DNA of 64,000 bases from Ostrinia nubilalis (Eukaryota > Arthropoda > Insecta > Lepidoptera > Crambidae). The notes below the pieces were generated by a model. The model had not been told where the DNA came from. It saw nothing but the letters and a program-made list of their open reading frames with translations, and ran no database searches. The DNA is taken from NCBI RefSeq assembly GCF_963855985.1, contig NC_087105.1:6202501-6266500 (forward strand). The letters are read 5' to 3'. The translations under genes and the position numbers were made by a program. Of this stretch, positions 44,836-58,239 are shown one piece after another (within the stretch, counting starts at the first letter, position 1; every line of letters starts with the position of its first letter).

Positions 44836-45548
44836 CCGATACGAGAATATTGCCATCTCCATTGCTATTGATAGTTTCAATGTAGATTTTTCTAGTAATT
44901 CTCGGAGCCAAGTGCTCCCAGGACAGCACAGTGTAACCGAATGCAGGTCCATCGCGCTAGTGGGCCACATAGCTGCGTCCGTGCCGATGTCATAGGGCCG
45001 AATGTTACAAGAAGCTACTGTGTCGCCATCTAGCGCACCACACGCGTATCTGTTCTTATTTCCATAGTGTTTTTTTTACAGTGGGAGAAAAATACGTGCG
45101 CTTAAATATCCATTCTAGTTTCCCTTCAACACACCTTACTTACACCTATTTTATTAAAAAGGTATCAATTTTCTAAAAATTGACAATGTGCAGTAAAGCA
45201 TAAATGTTTGTTTATGGCTTTTTGGGGACAAATAAAAATCAGAAATGTATTACAGACAAAAGTATATTATAAAATAAATATACGATGAAATATAACTAAT
45301 CAATAAATTATATTAAAAACATTAAAATGGCAACTTAGGCTTAACTACTAACAAATTTACAAACAATTATTAAATACTTAACACTAACATGCAAATTAAC
45401 CTAAAATCTCGCGAGGCCGATGCTCCTTGAAGTAACTTTGAACTGTCCTCACCTGTAAGAAGAAAAAACACATGTTAACTACGATCTAGAAGTTAAAAGA
45501 AACGATATAAAAATTGAATCTAATTTTACTATGAAAACAAGTCCTTAC

Positions 45549-48349
45549 CAATTTTGGCTCACAGCAGTCAACAGTCAAGTATAGCGCCACCAACCGGTCC
45601 ACCTCCGCCAGCCCCTCACCTGTGGACAAGCGGCGCGCGTTAGTCAACCCGGTGATGAACTTGACTTGCTGGTGATCGCACTGCTCAAGGAAGAAGATTG
45701 ACTTACTCGTGATGTCGGGAAGCTGGTGGGTCGCTGGTGGAGGCAGAAGGAAGCCTTAAGGATTCATGTCCTGTGGGCAAAGAAAACAAATGTTAGAAGA
45801 ATATTGTCAACAAAACCGTATCAGTTTTATAAAAATGTTACTATAAACTTAATGCTTCAGCGAAGTCACAAATAGGTACTTACAATATCCAGCGGATCTG
45901 GTATGTCCATTAGGGTGGAGCGAAAATTTTTTTTTCAGATATCTGTAATGTAATAGTCAAAATTTTGTGCCTTTAGGGCTTAAATGAAGTCATGCAAAAT
46001 ATTAATCAATTCGGTTTAGAGTAACTGCCTCCGCATCGACACTGAATTTATAAAAAAAGTTGGTTTTAGACCTCACTTAGGCACCACATATCTGTGCAAT
46101 ATTTCAATAAAATACTATTTTTTTATCACAAATCGTTTACTGATATGCTATATTTTCAATGTAAAATACACAAAAAAGCCAGGCTTTGGGTTTATAATTT
46201 TAATAAGGGCGTGAGAGAGCGCGAGAAGAGAATTTTTCTGGCCCTTTTCGCGACTCGCGTCTTTGTCAGATAGTCTACTGGAAAAGCTCCGGAAACATGT
46301 GAGAAACTGCCTATCTATAAATTTGAACAAATTGAAGGACAAATGTGATCAGAAATGGCCAATTATCTGAGTACTGATCAGCAGAACTCGCATAAAATTG
46401 CTTCGGCGGTAATTAGGCGTATTCTCACAAAATCTCGCAATAATTTCTCCTGGTGAATTGTAACATGCCCGTTAGATCACACGAGCGTACCGAATACTAC
46501 ATTTGTATTGTAGAAACTTAAAATCCAATAGAAATTTTGATACCTACCTCTGGCTACTATTGTGGTTAAAGTCTGTGCTTCTTCCTGGTTTTTGATTAAG
46601 ACAAAACCATCATGCAAAGATGGCACCCGTCATCTGTTTAAAATTATTATGGCCTCGAGAGGCCTGCCAGATACCCTATGAAAGATTAAAGAACTAGTTA
46701 CCCGGAGAAAAAGCTATTACGAGTATCCTGATAGCAGTCTTCTTACGATGTCTGAGAGCTGGCCGCTCGTCGCATACTAAAGTCACACAGTACGAGTCAC
46801 CCTTCAATACTTAGATTTTTTTAAGTACTAGTGATACACTTTAATGCTATTTTATATATTTATTTAATTTACTTAACCAAACAACCGCTTCTGAGATATT
46901 TATTTGACTAAGAAATTCAGCACATTGTCCAATCAGGTGGTGAGAGCAAACCTTTGTTTTAAGGCTTCTCTACCTCACTCAAGCTGTTGAGGGACCTGTG
47001 AAGATTACGATCAAAGATTCTATTTCTCACTGCATCCAGAAAGTCACTAATAAGGTGCAATAAAAGTCAAGTTGGAATCGCGAAACGTGATGCCTAAATT
47101 TTGATCAAAAAAGGATTTTCAAGCATAATATTTAAAGTAATTTATCTAATTCTTGCATGTATTTCTTGTTATATTACCTTAGTAAATACATAATCTATAA
47201 ATTATCTGTCATTTAATACCTTCTTACTAATAAATAGAGCGCAATATTTCACCTTAGACGACTTTCAACTTTAAATAAAATTTTGAAGTCACTGCGGAGG
47301 CAGAAGATATTCATTAAATGGGATAAAAAATTACAGTTATTTATACTTTCATATAAGGCACAAATCCCCCCCTATTAGAACTTCGAAACTAAAAAAAATT
47401 TTTTTCCCATACAACCGTGCTCCACCCTAATGTCCATGGCCGCTATGGTCTCCAAGAGCGCGTCCTCTTCCGGGTACTCAGGAAGCCGGTTAAGGAGATT
47501 CTGTGGATATTATAAATAGGGTTAGAAAATACAATCACAATGTAGAAAAAAATAATATACCTGATGATGACTTTTTTAATAACAAAACTTACTTCTAGGG
47601 GAGAATCTACGCCGGAATCATGTTGGTACTCGTAGACCATTTCTGTGTCGGTGATCTGAGAGGAGAAATAAATTGCATTGTTAGAATACTTATTATCTAA
47701 TTGATGACAATAATTTACAGTGCGTTTTGTAAAAAAATGTACTTACAAGATTGTTAGTAGAAACTTGGTTACACTCCTCCATCTTCTCTGCTGATGGAAG
47801 AACGCCGAGGATCTAAACACAAAAATGCATTTGTCAGAACAATTACAAAAATAAAATAAAAATACTGCTATGATGAGATCGAAATCGAGAAACTTACGTC
47901 AATTTCACCAGGTTGGTCAACATCCATACAGTCGGAGGAAGCTATCGGTTCCACGGGAACGTCAAAATCGCTCAGACTAACGTCCATGGCTTCACTCGCC
48001 TCTAGATGGAGCAGTTGGTCAATAAACTGCAAAAAAAAACAGATTATTAAAATACAGGAACAATTTATAATAAATACTTGATACAGAAAACCTTATGGAT
48101 TTATATAATTTATTATTATTGAATGTCAAACAAACTTACGCCTTGAGGCGCGCACTCATGATTACTTACTTTTGAGAGACGAACGGGGTTGTGCCCGCGA
48201 GGCTGGCCACGTTCTCTCAGAGACAGGTTGTGCATCTGAAAGATAAAGAATAAGACGTTAGTCTCAAGAAAATTTCTGGTCAATTAAAATAAATTCGCCT
48301 TTAATAAAGCATGTTGTAAGTGATTCAAACTTACAATTTCAAATTCCAT
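45549..48349 (-). pseudogene. Copy F (subfamily II): AT-hook exon retained, HLH exons deleted
   Basis: Exons: 48349-48335 (MEFEI), 48235-48170 (MHNLSLRERGQPRGHN..., AT-hook core changed from GRP to GQP), 48026-47898, 47812-47747, 47655-47593, 47500-47430 continuing at 45910-45884, 45770-45707, 45619-45549. A deletion fuses the AT-hook exon donor to the end of the exon that follows the zipper in E and G, so no HLH or zipper exon remains; skipping to 48026 keeps frame. A hAT element splits the sixth exon, TAA occurs at 45756-45758, and the last exon has a 1-nt change in length. The promoter (GC-rich, near 48440) resembles subfamily I. It is probably non-functional, though a short HLH-less protein could be made. 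Confidence 0.65.
45911..47429. mobile_element. 1.5-kb hAT-like element inside an exon of F
   Basis: Inverted ends TAGGGTGGAGC/GCTCCACCCTA with a perfect 8-bp duplication ATGTCCAT (45903-45910 and 47430-47437). E has the uninterrupted exon at 30944-31033. No transposase was seen. Confidence 0.85.
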
Positions 48350-48950
48350 TGCGACGGTGATAACTCGGGATTACAGAATTGCTCACAGGACACGGTGGTT
48401 CTAATCGACACCAAAAGGCGACTGAAGAAGGCTGGCGCGGGAGCCGCCTTAAGTACCTGCGCCCGCGCACCCGAGAAAGGGTACCTAATTAAGCATAGTA
48501 TGAAATCATTTAATATCGCGGAATTTTTTCTTACCTGTACCTATGTTTTTACGTTACAAGCTGAATAGAAATTTTCGATTCCTATTTCAAATGGTTCTTC
48601 CTAGTCGTTAGTTTCTTTACTATGCAGTTTATTTTAATACTTATTTAACCTAATCTACGAATTCTTTCAATAATAATTGTTTGGCAGAAAAAATGGTTTC
48701 GTCTTAAAGGGTAAACAACTTTAAATATTGTTTACACAAACCTTGCAGTATTGCTACAGAATGATAAATAAGGTACTTTTACCAAAGTAACTAATAGAGA
48801 TACAAAATAATAAATAAATAAAATAAGTGATAAATGTCACTAAATATAGTTGAAATGGTCACCCAATATTGAAATGGTTACAACCGCGGCGTTGGTTGCT
48901 TAACTTTAATATCGATACCAATGCGCTACTGTTTCTACAAGCACCTCGAA
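48350..48950. other. Upstream region of copy F
   Basis: Contains the GC-rich promoter-like run at about 48425-48480 (GGGAGCCGCCTTAAGTACCT), shared with subfamily I. The remainder is AT-rich with no gene seen. Confidence 0.4.
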
Positions 48951-49253
48951 ATACTACCTCACTCTTTACGAAATGTTTTCTTCGTTTTGGAGCACAACAC
49001 ATTCGTCTGGATCGTAATCGTAACTCTCAATTTCATTAAAACTGGTTAGCTCTTCCAGTGAGTCCAGATTAGGAACAGCTTTTAACAACGCGATTGCGGG
49101 TACAGGCAAAGGAATCCTACATTGTTTCTTTTGTCGTTAGAGAAGTTGTTTTTGCGAAATTACAGGGTCAGATGACTCTAAAGCCCTATGGAATAAATCA
49201 GTCATCGTTTCCACCCTATCCATTTTTAGACTGTGATGCTCGCGATCGCTTCT

Positions 49254-49460
49254 TCAAAATTTATTTCTAGACTCCGATGCTTGTTCTGTGAGCATTCCAA
49301 TAGGAAGCGATGTTGAGTTAATTATTGCCGCCCCATGTATCAATATTTTATGCAAAGCGACAGTCATTGGATGCCTATCGTAACTTTCTACATGTTTGAA
49401 TGCCACCCGTTTACAAAAATCGTCAAATTTGTCACCATCGATTGATAGCCCACTGGACAT
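49254..49460 (-). pseudogene. Transposon protein fragment, 68 aa
   Basis: Contains DDFCKRVAFKHVESY and HKILIHGAAIINSTSLPIG followed by ARN/SRNK-type residues. This segment recurs in uncharacterised transposon-encoded proteins of insects and cnidarians. The superfamily is not certain, and flanking frames are broken. Confidence 0.4.
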
Positions 49461-49589
49461 AACAATTAAAATAACGTGTAAATCGTCCAGAAGCTACTGA
49501 TCAAGGTCTTAAATTTCTGAAAATATTTGGCGATTCTTGTCAGACAAGGCAATTATTTCCGTCATTTGTGGTACCGGAATTAGGCCGAA

Positions 49590-49725
49590 CAACATCTACC
49601 AGTAAGCCTAACTTCTCTCGTATTCTATGCCAAATTTCATCAAAATTGGTTTCGTGGTTTAGGCGTGAAAGCAAGACATAGTTACTTTCGCATTTATAAT
49701 AATATTAGTATACTTAGATAGATTT
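49590..49725 (-). mobile_element. Lep1-type Helitron fragment
   Basis: Reverse-oriented relative of the Lep1 body (CCAAATTTCATCAAAATTGG ... TTATAATAATATTAGTA). Confidence 0.5.
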
Positions 49726-51040
49726 TAAAATTTTAAATGTTTAGCTTCTTAATAATGCGATGTTGTAAAGATGCTAGGTATTGCCATCTTGCATTAAGAT
49801 TATTTGGTAAAATTGTGGAAAATGATGGTTTCGGTTTCAATAAACCGTTGCTTTGGAATAATATACGAGTAGGTACATGAGACTGAAATGCTTGTAAGTA
49901 CGAGTACTATTGCTAATAATACTTTGATCATTCTGGTCCATTTAATTTTTAAAATAAAATTATTATCGTCACTTTGTTTGACACGAAACATTCTTAATTT
50001 GGTATAATAGGTAGGTACTTATTGTAAGATATCATTAGCCACCCAATTAACTTAAACTTTGACACTGAGTAGGTACTTAGTGTGAAAGTTTAAGTTACCT
50101 TGATACTAATGACAATACATGATAAACAAATGATGTGTTAGATAATTGCACTATTTTGTTGATAGTGTAAGTATTTGTCATATTAGCTTACAGAAAGACA
50201 TAACAAACCAATTTCCACTTAGTAGGATACTGCTTATGGAACCGGCAATTATTTACAATCCTTGAGTAGGTTTGTATCACTTTGAATAAAATATTAGTTT
50301 TCATAGCATGTCTAACGTTAGTTTATGATATCTTTAATTTCAAATCAATTGCTACGGAATTATTTACGTTAGGCCTGACTGTTAATAGTCCACAAGGCTT
50401 ATGAAGAAGACGAACATCTCTGTTTCTTGAGATTTATGGATGATTGTTTTTCTCGACAACTTTTTAAACATAAATTAGCAACGCTATCAAAAATAAAAAG
50501 ATGGACACTTCCCAGGTGTGTTGTGTTTGGACACTTGCACTCACAGTAGTGAAACTCCAAAATTTGTCGGTAGGTACTACAAAGAAAAGAATATTTCAAA
50601 TGTTACTCTATAAAACGTGTGATAAGCATAAATAATGTAATCATAAAAGGTGCATGGGTCAGAGATATTGGCCTTCCCTTTCTTATCCTTTTTGAGGCAA
50701 TGCACACCGACGCACCCGCTACACTTTAGTGCTAATATCTGCGGGCGTATTGTTTCTTCACAATGATACCTTGCCATTGAGTATTTTTGCAAACGTCGAT
50801 TATCTTTAAACAACTTTTTAAAAATAATTCATAAAAGTGAGCTTCAACAAGAAGTTAATATTATAATTTATGATACACCCTTTATGTGTGCCTGGATGTC
50901 TGGGAATAGAAAAAGTAACTTTTTTTACTTCACCAATCGGAGCAGTTGGTTACCTAAGTATATCAAACTCAACAGTTCAAAAGTATTGTTTCTAGTGTCG
51001 CTGGCTTAATATTTAAATAAAAAAAAGTATTCATGTATGT
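49726..51040. other. Subfamily II distal spacer
   Basis: 50400-51000 is paralogous to 26060-26580 and includes a decayed CACTTTAGTG version of the palindrome near 50722. No convincing gene. Confidence 0.45.
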
Positions 51041-51139
51041 TTATATCCGATGTCTAGTACCCATAGCACAAGCTTTGCTTAATTTGGGGCTAGCGGCGCA
51101 GTGTAAAATGTCCAAGGATATTTATTTATAATTATTATT

Positions 51140-51560
51140 TACTAGCGGCCGCCCGCGACTTCGTACGCGTTCCGTTTTACCCCCTACATCTATCTTACGC
51201 GGTTTAAATTTTCTCATACAAATGTTTTTTCCCGCTAACTTCCGTTCCCGTGGGAATTTCGGGAATTCCTTGTTGTAACTAAGCTTTAAGTTTACTAAGG
51301 TACCTGCATGCCAAATTTCAAGCGTCTAACTTAAGCGGTTTAGATTTTTCATACAAAAGGATTTTTCCGCTAATTCCTGTTCCCGTGAGAATTCCTAAGT
51401 ATACTATAACCTGCCCAGGAGTTTGAAGATTAATTGTACCAAGTTTCGTTAAAATCCGTCGAGTAGTTTTTGTTTCTATAAGGAACATACAAACGGACAG
51501 ACAGACAGACAGACAGACAAAAATTTCACTGATTGCATTTTTGGCATCAGTATCGATCAC
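51140..51560 (-). mobile_element. Helitron-like repeat with GCGGCCGCCCGCGAC end
   Basis: Starts CTAGCGGCCGCCCGCGACTT, the reverse complement of the nested element ending near 33136, and contains the same 135-bp-type repeat units plus a GACA microsatellite. Confidence 0.55.
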
Positions 51561-51745
51561 TAATCACCCCCTGATAGTTTTTTTGAAAATATATTTCATG
51601 TATAGAATTGACCTCTCTACAGATTTATTATATGTATAGATTTTATGAAGATATAAATTACGATGAACATTTGACGTCGAAAATGATTTTCTGATGTAGT
51701 ATAGGTACCTATTATTTAATTGATTTATTTTGTTTGGTATACCCA

Positions 51746-52833
51746 TAGGGTGCATCGTTGAACAGTGAACCGGCCTTTTTTCTAAATGCTCTAATTAGCT
51801 GGAAAATGAAGCTAGAAATGTCATTATGGTCTTATCAGTCAGGTAATTTAATAAGGTTTCTAATTTTTAGGCTTAAAATTAGCCTCAGCAATAAAAAGGT
51901 AACTTAAATTAGGTTTTTAAAAAAAATGAAATTTGGCTCACTGTGTACTACGGGTAGTTTTCACTGAACCACCCATATTTCAACAGTGAACCATAAAGTT
52001 CATTACGAGTAAAAATTATGATTTTGGAAAATAAACAACATAATTTTAGATAATCAGCTTTTATTTTTACAACACAAAAATCAAATGGAAATAAAAATGA
52101 TTATTTCAACAAACAGTTTTCATAAAAAATCACAGAATCCAAAAATAACAACGAAACTCACACAAAACCCAAATGAAAAGAAAAATGCTTCTTTTAACAA
52201 AAATAACTAAACATTGTCTAATAAAGCCTTCAAGTAATCAATAATCAACCTTTTTGGTGGTAAACAAACAGTCTTCATTTAAAAAATCACAGAAAACAAA
52301 AATAACACAAGACACAATTGAAAAGAAAAATCCTTCTTTAAACAAAAATAACTGAAAATTGCCTCTTAAAGCCTTTAGGTAATTAATCAACCGTTTGGTG
52401 GTTAAATAAAAAAACAGTCAACCGGTTAACTGTGTACTTTGAAAACCTGGTTCACTGTTCAAAACATACACTATTCAACTTATGAGTTCACAAACAATAA
52501 GAAGTACGCGGAATGGTCATCACGGAATGTGCTCATTATACAGATAAAACTACAATAATTTTGATACCAAATAGATTTCGTACTTAATATAAATAGCAAA
52601 ATATACAAAAATCGTAAAGCATAACTAAAAAAACTATCTTTTGTCGTCGAGAAACAAAGAATTCGCAGCCACACTTCACACCTTAGCCACAGTCACGGCG
52701 CACTACGGGAGAGGGTAAGGGCATCCACGAGATACGTAGTGACTCGTTCGGTGGAACTGGCAACGTCATACTTTTTGAAATATGGCGGTGGTTCAGCGTA
52801 TCTGGTTGGTTCACTGTTCGACTACCCACCCTA
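51746..52833. mobile_element. 1.1-kb non-autonomous element with TAGGGTG ends
   Basis: Inverted ends share TAGGGTG and CGAACAGTGAACC/GGTTCACTGTTCG-like subterminal repeats, and AGTGAACC recurs internally. The paralogous E region (near 26890) lacks it. hAT-like by its ends; no clear duplication was seen. Confidence 0.5.
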
Positions 52834-54548
52834 CATAAGTTTGGCATCAATATGAAAGGTATTATACCTACTTAGTTTATTATTCATGTGTAGTTTGTAA
52901 TTTTCTATCGTTTGGAATATGCAGAAAAGTACAAAAAATCGTTGATGCTTGAACATACTATGAAAAGTTTGCTTCATAATAAACTGAGTGATGCCAAAAT
53001 TTAGGAATGAAATGAATAAGACAGAAATGCTCCTGACAGTGAGAGTCGATATTGTTTGCAATTAGATTAGTAATTATAGAAGTAGAAAGTAGGTAATTAT
53101 GGTTAATGACAAACGGGTTAGGCTAATGATGTTTTGGAAAAGGTACTTAGCCTAAGAAGGTTCATCACGTGAATTCTAATGACAATATTTTTAAACTAAT
53201 TACATAATTGCACTATTCAGTTAATGACTAGTGACACTGGCTTACAAACAAACAAAACAAACGCCGGGCTAGAATGTGCGCCGTGACAAAATCTTAACAA
53301 TGATGTTCGGTGACAAATATTAATATGAGTTTACTTGTATTGCGTAAAATCGACGCGCATGCTAAGCCTTCTGGCATGTGAATACATGCTTACCAATGCG
53401 ATAGCTATTCCTGAACCTAGCCATCAGAGAAACAAAAATATTCATATTCATAGTACGTCAAATATTAATACTGCTGATGTTGCTACGATGCTATGCTACG
53501 ATTCTTCGTAGCGTCGTATAGTTGCTACAGAGTTATTTTCGTAGCAGCCGAGTGTTACAGTTCACAAGGCATACATTTGTTTCCTGTAATTGTGATTACT
53601 CAAAGTGACGACTCGATCGAGCAAAACTAATATTTTCAACCTGCCGTTATCTTTCATTTAGTTAGATTTAGCATGTGCCCCTGTAAAGTTGACGTTGTCA
53701 CGGCACGGTACGGCTTCGGTAGATTCCTCCTGGCTTCCCTCTGGCACAACTTTGACGTCGATTTGAATTTATTTTTACCTAACATTTATTTATTTATCAG
53801 GAATGTTTTCGTTAAATAGTGACGCTATTTTTATTTATAAAGCCAATCAATTGTTTTAATTCAAATCAAAGAATGAAATATTCGACATTCAGTGCCTAAA
53901 ATATATCGTTTGCCGTCGTTCTCTATATGAAGAGCGATGAGAGAGTTATCTCAAAGTTAAATCGTTTAATCAGGTACTGGATGTCGAGAGGAAACGTTAT
54001 AATACGATCTATGTCTAGTTTCCCTTTAACACTTATAAATCATTCGCCTTTTATAAGAGGGCGTAAGTGTTGTTGACTTATAGTCACGCTACAAATCATC
54101 GATTGTGTAGCAGCTGTCGCGTTACTTTTGGTAGTATTCCAAATCTACTAGTTTTTTATTAAAAAGATATGTTTTAAAAATTTACAATGTGCAGTAATGC
54201 ATAAAATGTTTATTACGGCTTTTAGGGACAAATAAAAATCAAAAATGTATTACAGACAAAAGTATATTATAAAATAAATATTCAATGATAACAAATTACA
54301 CTAAAAACATTAAAATGGCAACTAATTACAAGAATTTTACAAACTACTATTTAATACTTAACACTAACATGCAAATTAACCTAAAATCTCCCGAGGCCGA
54401 TGCTCCTTGGAGTGAATTTCATTCAAATTGTCCTCAACTGAAACAAGAACAAACACATGTTAACTACGATTAGAAGAAAGTAACGACATAAAAATTGAAT
54501 CTAATTTTGCCATGAAAACAAGTCCTTACCAATTCCGGCTCACAGCTG

Positions 54549-55746
54549 TCAACTGTTGAAGTATAGCGCCACCAACCGGTCCACCTCCGCCAGCCCCTCA
54601 CCTGTGGACAAGCGGCGCGCGTTAGTCAACCCGGTGATGAACTTGACTTGCTGGTGATCGCACTGCTCAAGGAAGACGATTGACTTACTCGTGACGTCGG
54701 GAAGCTGGTGGGTCGCTGGTGGAGGCAGAAGGAAGCCTGAAGGATTCATGTCCTGTGGGCAAAGAAAACAAATGTTAGGAGAATATTATCAACCAAACTG
54801 TTTCAGTTTGATAAAAACTACAGTATAAATTTAATGTTGCAGAGAAGTCCCAAATAGGTAGGTCAGTAATTTACAGTGCATTTTGTAGAAAAATAAACTT
54901 ACAAGATTGTTTGGAGAAACTTTCTCACACTCCTCCATGGTCTCTGCTGATGGAAGAACACCGAGGATCTAAAGACAAAAATGCATTTGTCAGAACAATT
55001 AAATGTATAAAAAACAATAGTACTGCTATAATGAGATTGAAATCGAGAAACTTACAATCTCACTGGGTAGGACATCCATAGCGCCGGAGAAAGGTATCGG
55101 TTCCACGGGAACAACTTCAAAAGCGCTCAGACCAACATCCATGGCTTCACTCTCCTCTACATGAAGCAGTTGATCAACAAACTGAAAAAAAAAGATTATT
55201 AAAGTAACAGTTTGCTTATAAGTAATAATAAGTAATTCTTGAAACAGAACATGTAACTTCTTATTGAATGTCAAACTTACGCTTTGAGGTGCGCACTCGC
55301 GGCCGCCCGCCGGCGCCGCCCGCTTCCTGGGAGGTGACGATCCTGCCTCCTGAGGGATGCCTGCAGCCTCCTCACTACGAACAAACAAACCACACACATA
55401 CTCAATACTAATTCTCATCGTAATCTATCAATGTAATACCTAATTGTAAAACACAAGTAAAGTAAACGGTGTTTATAAAACTTACACTTTTTGCGAAGCT
55501 TTGCGTTGTTAGCGCGCAGTTGTTCCGCTTCCTTCTCCGCATCTGAGGCGTCGCCCTCCAAGCCTGCTGTGTGGATCGCTACTTCCTTGTCGCTTTTTGG
55601 CTGGTGCTCCTTCTGAAAAATAAGGAAATTGTTAGTTAAGTATACAATAGGAATACAATTATGAATGCCCTTGTGTACTGTGTGCTTACTTCAGGGTTTA
55701 TCAGTTGGACAAGCTCCGTCCACCTTTCCTTGATTTCTTTGCGCCC
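54549..55746 (-). pseudogene. Copy G (subfamily II): 5'-truncated, two acidic exons deleted
   Basis: Exons: HLH1 remnant about 55746-55690, 55612-55486 (127 nt), 55374-55281 (94 nt), 55181-55056, 54968-54903, 54752-54689, 54601-54549. Compared with E, the exons ITDAVVV... and NLLDLLP... are gone through one deletion near 54860, which leaves phase 0 to phase 0, so the remaining exons still join in frame to EGLAEVDRLVALYFNS. The AT-hook and basic region are lost to the same insertion as in E. The 127-nt exon again needs a GTGTAA donor to join in frame. No stop was seen in the remaining exons, so an N-terminally truncated protein remains possible. Confidence 0.6.
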
Positions 55747-55777
55747 AAACCACTGGACGGATCGGGGCCCGATCCGT

Positions 55778-55838
55778 CTACACCTGCATGCCACATTTCA
55801 GCCCGATCATCGGGCTGAAATGTGGCATGCAGGTGTAG
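55778..55838. repeat. 61-bp perfect palindrome
   Basis: 30-bp arms around a single central C at 55808; a second smaller palindrome (CGGATCGGG-G-CCCGATCCG) lies just before it. E has only a single forward copy, so this is a local inverted duplication in G. Confidence 0.8.
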
Positions 55839-56573
55839 ATGTAATGACGTAGGCATCCGCTAAGAAACGATTTTACGAAACTCCACTTCTAAGGGGGTAA
55901 AACGTGATGCGCAGGCGGCCGCTAGTTAGTACATATTTCGACAAATATTTTTGTGGCATTACAGGAGCAGTCGATTACATTTTGGGTGCGTGACGTATTA
56001 AACATTTTTAAGCAACAATTTTTCTCTTGGGTCGTATCGTATACATTTTTAGTGGAATTTTTTGCATGTGATAATTCTTTGATAAATGAAATGAATTCTT
56101 ATTTTTTATTAACTTGAGCAGATCAAGGGAATCTAAAAAAAAATTCTATCACTATAGGCTATGGCAAAAGTTTGTGACACCGCATCGAAAGCACATGTGT
56201 TTGTGATTTTACAATCTGAAACGTTGTTCGTTTTGCAAAACATAAGTTGGTTTCGGTTTTACACGTTTCGGTATGGATATCGCCAGGCCTCTCCATTTCT
56301 CAATTTTGTTTGGTATGTCTTGAAAAACAGACCCCAAAATCATTATTTTCAATATTTGTACTCGTAGCTGTAAAATTAAGTTCCAGTTTGGCTCGTTTAT
56401 TACCTGTATATTTCGACCGCGAAGGTTGTTGAGCTCGTTTGATTGACTCTATTTTATGTGAAACCTCATTGGAACTAAGTTTTACAGCTCCATTTAGAAC
56501 ATAGCTTTCTAGTGCTGCACCAAGAACTCGTCTATTCTCATACGATTATTTTTTGTGTCAAAATATTAAGTTT

Positions 56574-56864
56574 TTAAATCTTAAAAGTGGTTTTCGACAT
56601 TTGAGCTTGATGGGTCTCTCTTCTAAACCGGGCACTCTTGTCAGAGTGGTCGTGGTTGCTTGATGCGTAGTCTTTAACATTTTTGAAATATTTGTTCATA
56701 ACGCAACCCCATAGTGGAACTTTTTTCAGAAGTCGTTTTAATGTGCTATTTATCTCCGGTGAGAAATATTCATTTTTGTTATGTAATGGTTCAACTAGCT
56801 GCGAGTACAATTTCTCGGTTTGTATTAAGTCATCATAAAATTGTGTTTCGGCAAAAAACGGCAA
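56574..56864 (-). pseudogene. Transposon protein fragment, identical to the one in E
   Basis: Encodes the same 96 residues as 35427-35717 (STLKRLLKKVPLWGC...). Same interpretation: carried along in the E/G duplication. Confidence 0.5.
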
Positions 56865-56912
56865 TCAGTTGTGTTTCGTTTTCGTTTCACTGTGATGAGT
56901 TTTTATAAATGT

Positions 56913-57230
56913 ATAGTTTAACAGTAAGGTAATAAACGATAGACGGGGAACACGTTGCCACTCCTCACGCGTAGCAGCAGCGAAGGTGACGTTGTCATAC
57001 TTCACACATAGCAAAGCTCACACGGGTGGCAGCTTTCAGCTCGTTTTTATCTGGAATTGAGCTTTGTAATCCTACCCATTGATCTTGTTTTACAAAGAAC
57101 TGATAATTCAGCTTTCGTGATAATCTTTGTAGGATGAATGGGTTGGCTAAGTTTGCTGATAAGCAGTTAATAGAGATAATGAGTTCATCATTGACATCAG
57201 GGCTCATTAGGGCTTCTAGAACGTTATCGA
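56913..57230 (-). promoter_or_regulatory. Subfamily II promoter-like region upstream of G
   Basis: Contains GTTGCCA at 56954-56960 and a GACGTTGTCATAC word, paralogous to 35767-36060. Confidence 0.4.
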
Positions 57231-58239
57231 TAACTATTTTGCAAAATATTTAATCTGAAATGTTTATTTTCTTTGCCAATGTGATGTATGTCGATAAGAG
57301 GGCATTATGCATACCTAAATAAGAATATTAACACCGATTTATTTATTAGTCAGTAAATTAACTGGGTTAGGCTAATGGTATCATAGAATAAGTACCTACT
57401 TAGTGAATAATAAAAAGTTCACCTCTCAATACTGATGAGAATCGTATTAAACTAATTGGTATGTTAGATAATTGCACTATTTAATTGTGTAATTACTTAC
57501 TTTCATATTAAATGGCTTACTAGTTTTTGCCCGCGGCTCCATAGAATTCTATTGGTGAAAGAATTTTTCATATCGGTATAATAGTTTCGGAGCCCATTTA
57601 ACAGAAAAAAACTTTTTTTTTTCTCGTATAAAATAAATACTGGATCAGCTATATTTCAACGTTTCAAAGAGAAAAAGATGAACTCTTGCATTAACGTTAG
57701 CGAAAAGTCCAAAATCTGTCGATACTACGAAAAATGTTTCATACTCGTCGTAGTAAAAAAGAACCAGCCAAATGCGAATCGGACTCGAGCACCGAGGGTT
57801 CCGTACAAACTTGTAAGTACGTAATGGTTTGTAAAGTCTTAATAAAAGGGTCCCTTTTTACCCTTTGGGTACGGAACCCAAAAAAACGTGCGATAAGCTT
57901 AAACAATATAAAAAATGTGATGTTGGTCTGCCTTTCTAATCCTTTTGGAGACAATGCACACCACCACACCCGCTACACTAAGTACCAATATTACCTGCGG
58001 GTGCATTGTTTCTTAACAATGATACCTTGCCTTCTAATGATCTTTTTTAAATAATTCTTAAAACTTAGCTACAGATTGAAGCTAATATTATAATTTATGG
58101 TTGTCTATTTTGTGTGTGCCCGCATGTTTGCAAATAGAAAAAGTAATAAGTTCAAAGCTACTTCTAGTATCTTATCTTCTTATTACTCTTCTTATTACTT
58201 ACTTATTCGCTGTCTATTTTATGAAATTATAAATCAGGT

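Larger units (their letters stand above)
55745..56905 (-). mobile_element. Composite insertion replacing the 5' exons of G
   Basis: Near-identical to 34631-35760, so it was duplicated together with the gene. It differs by a local inverted duplication at its left end (55778-55838). Confidence 0.6.
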
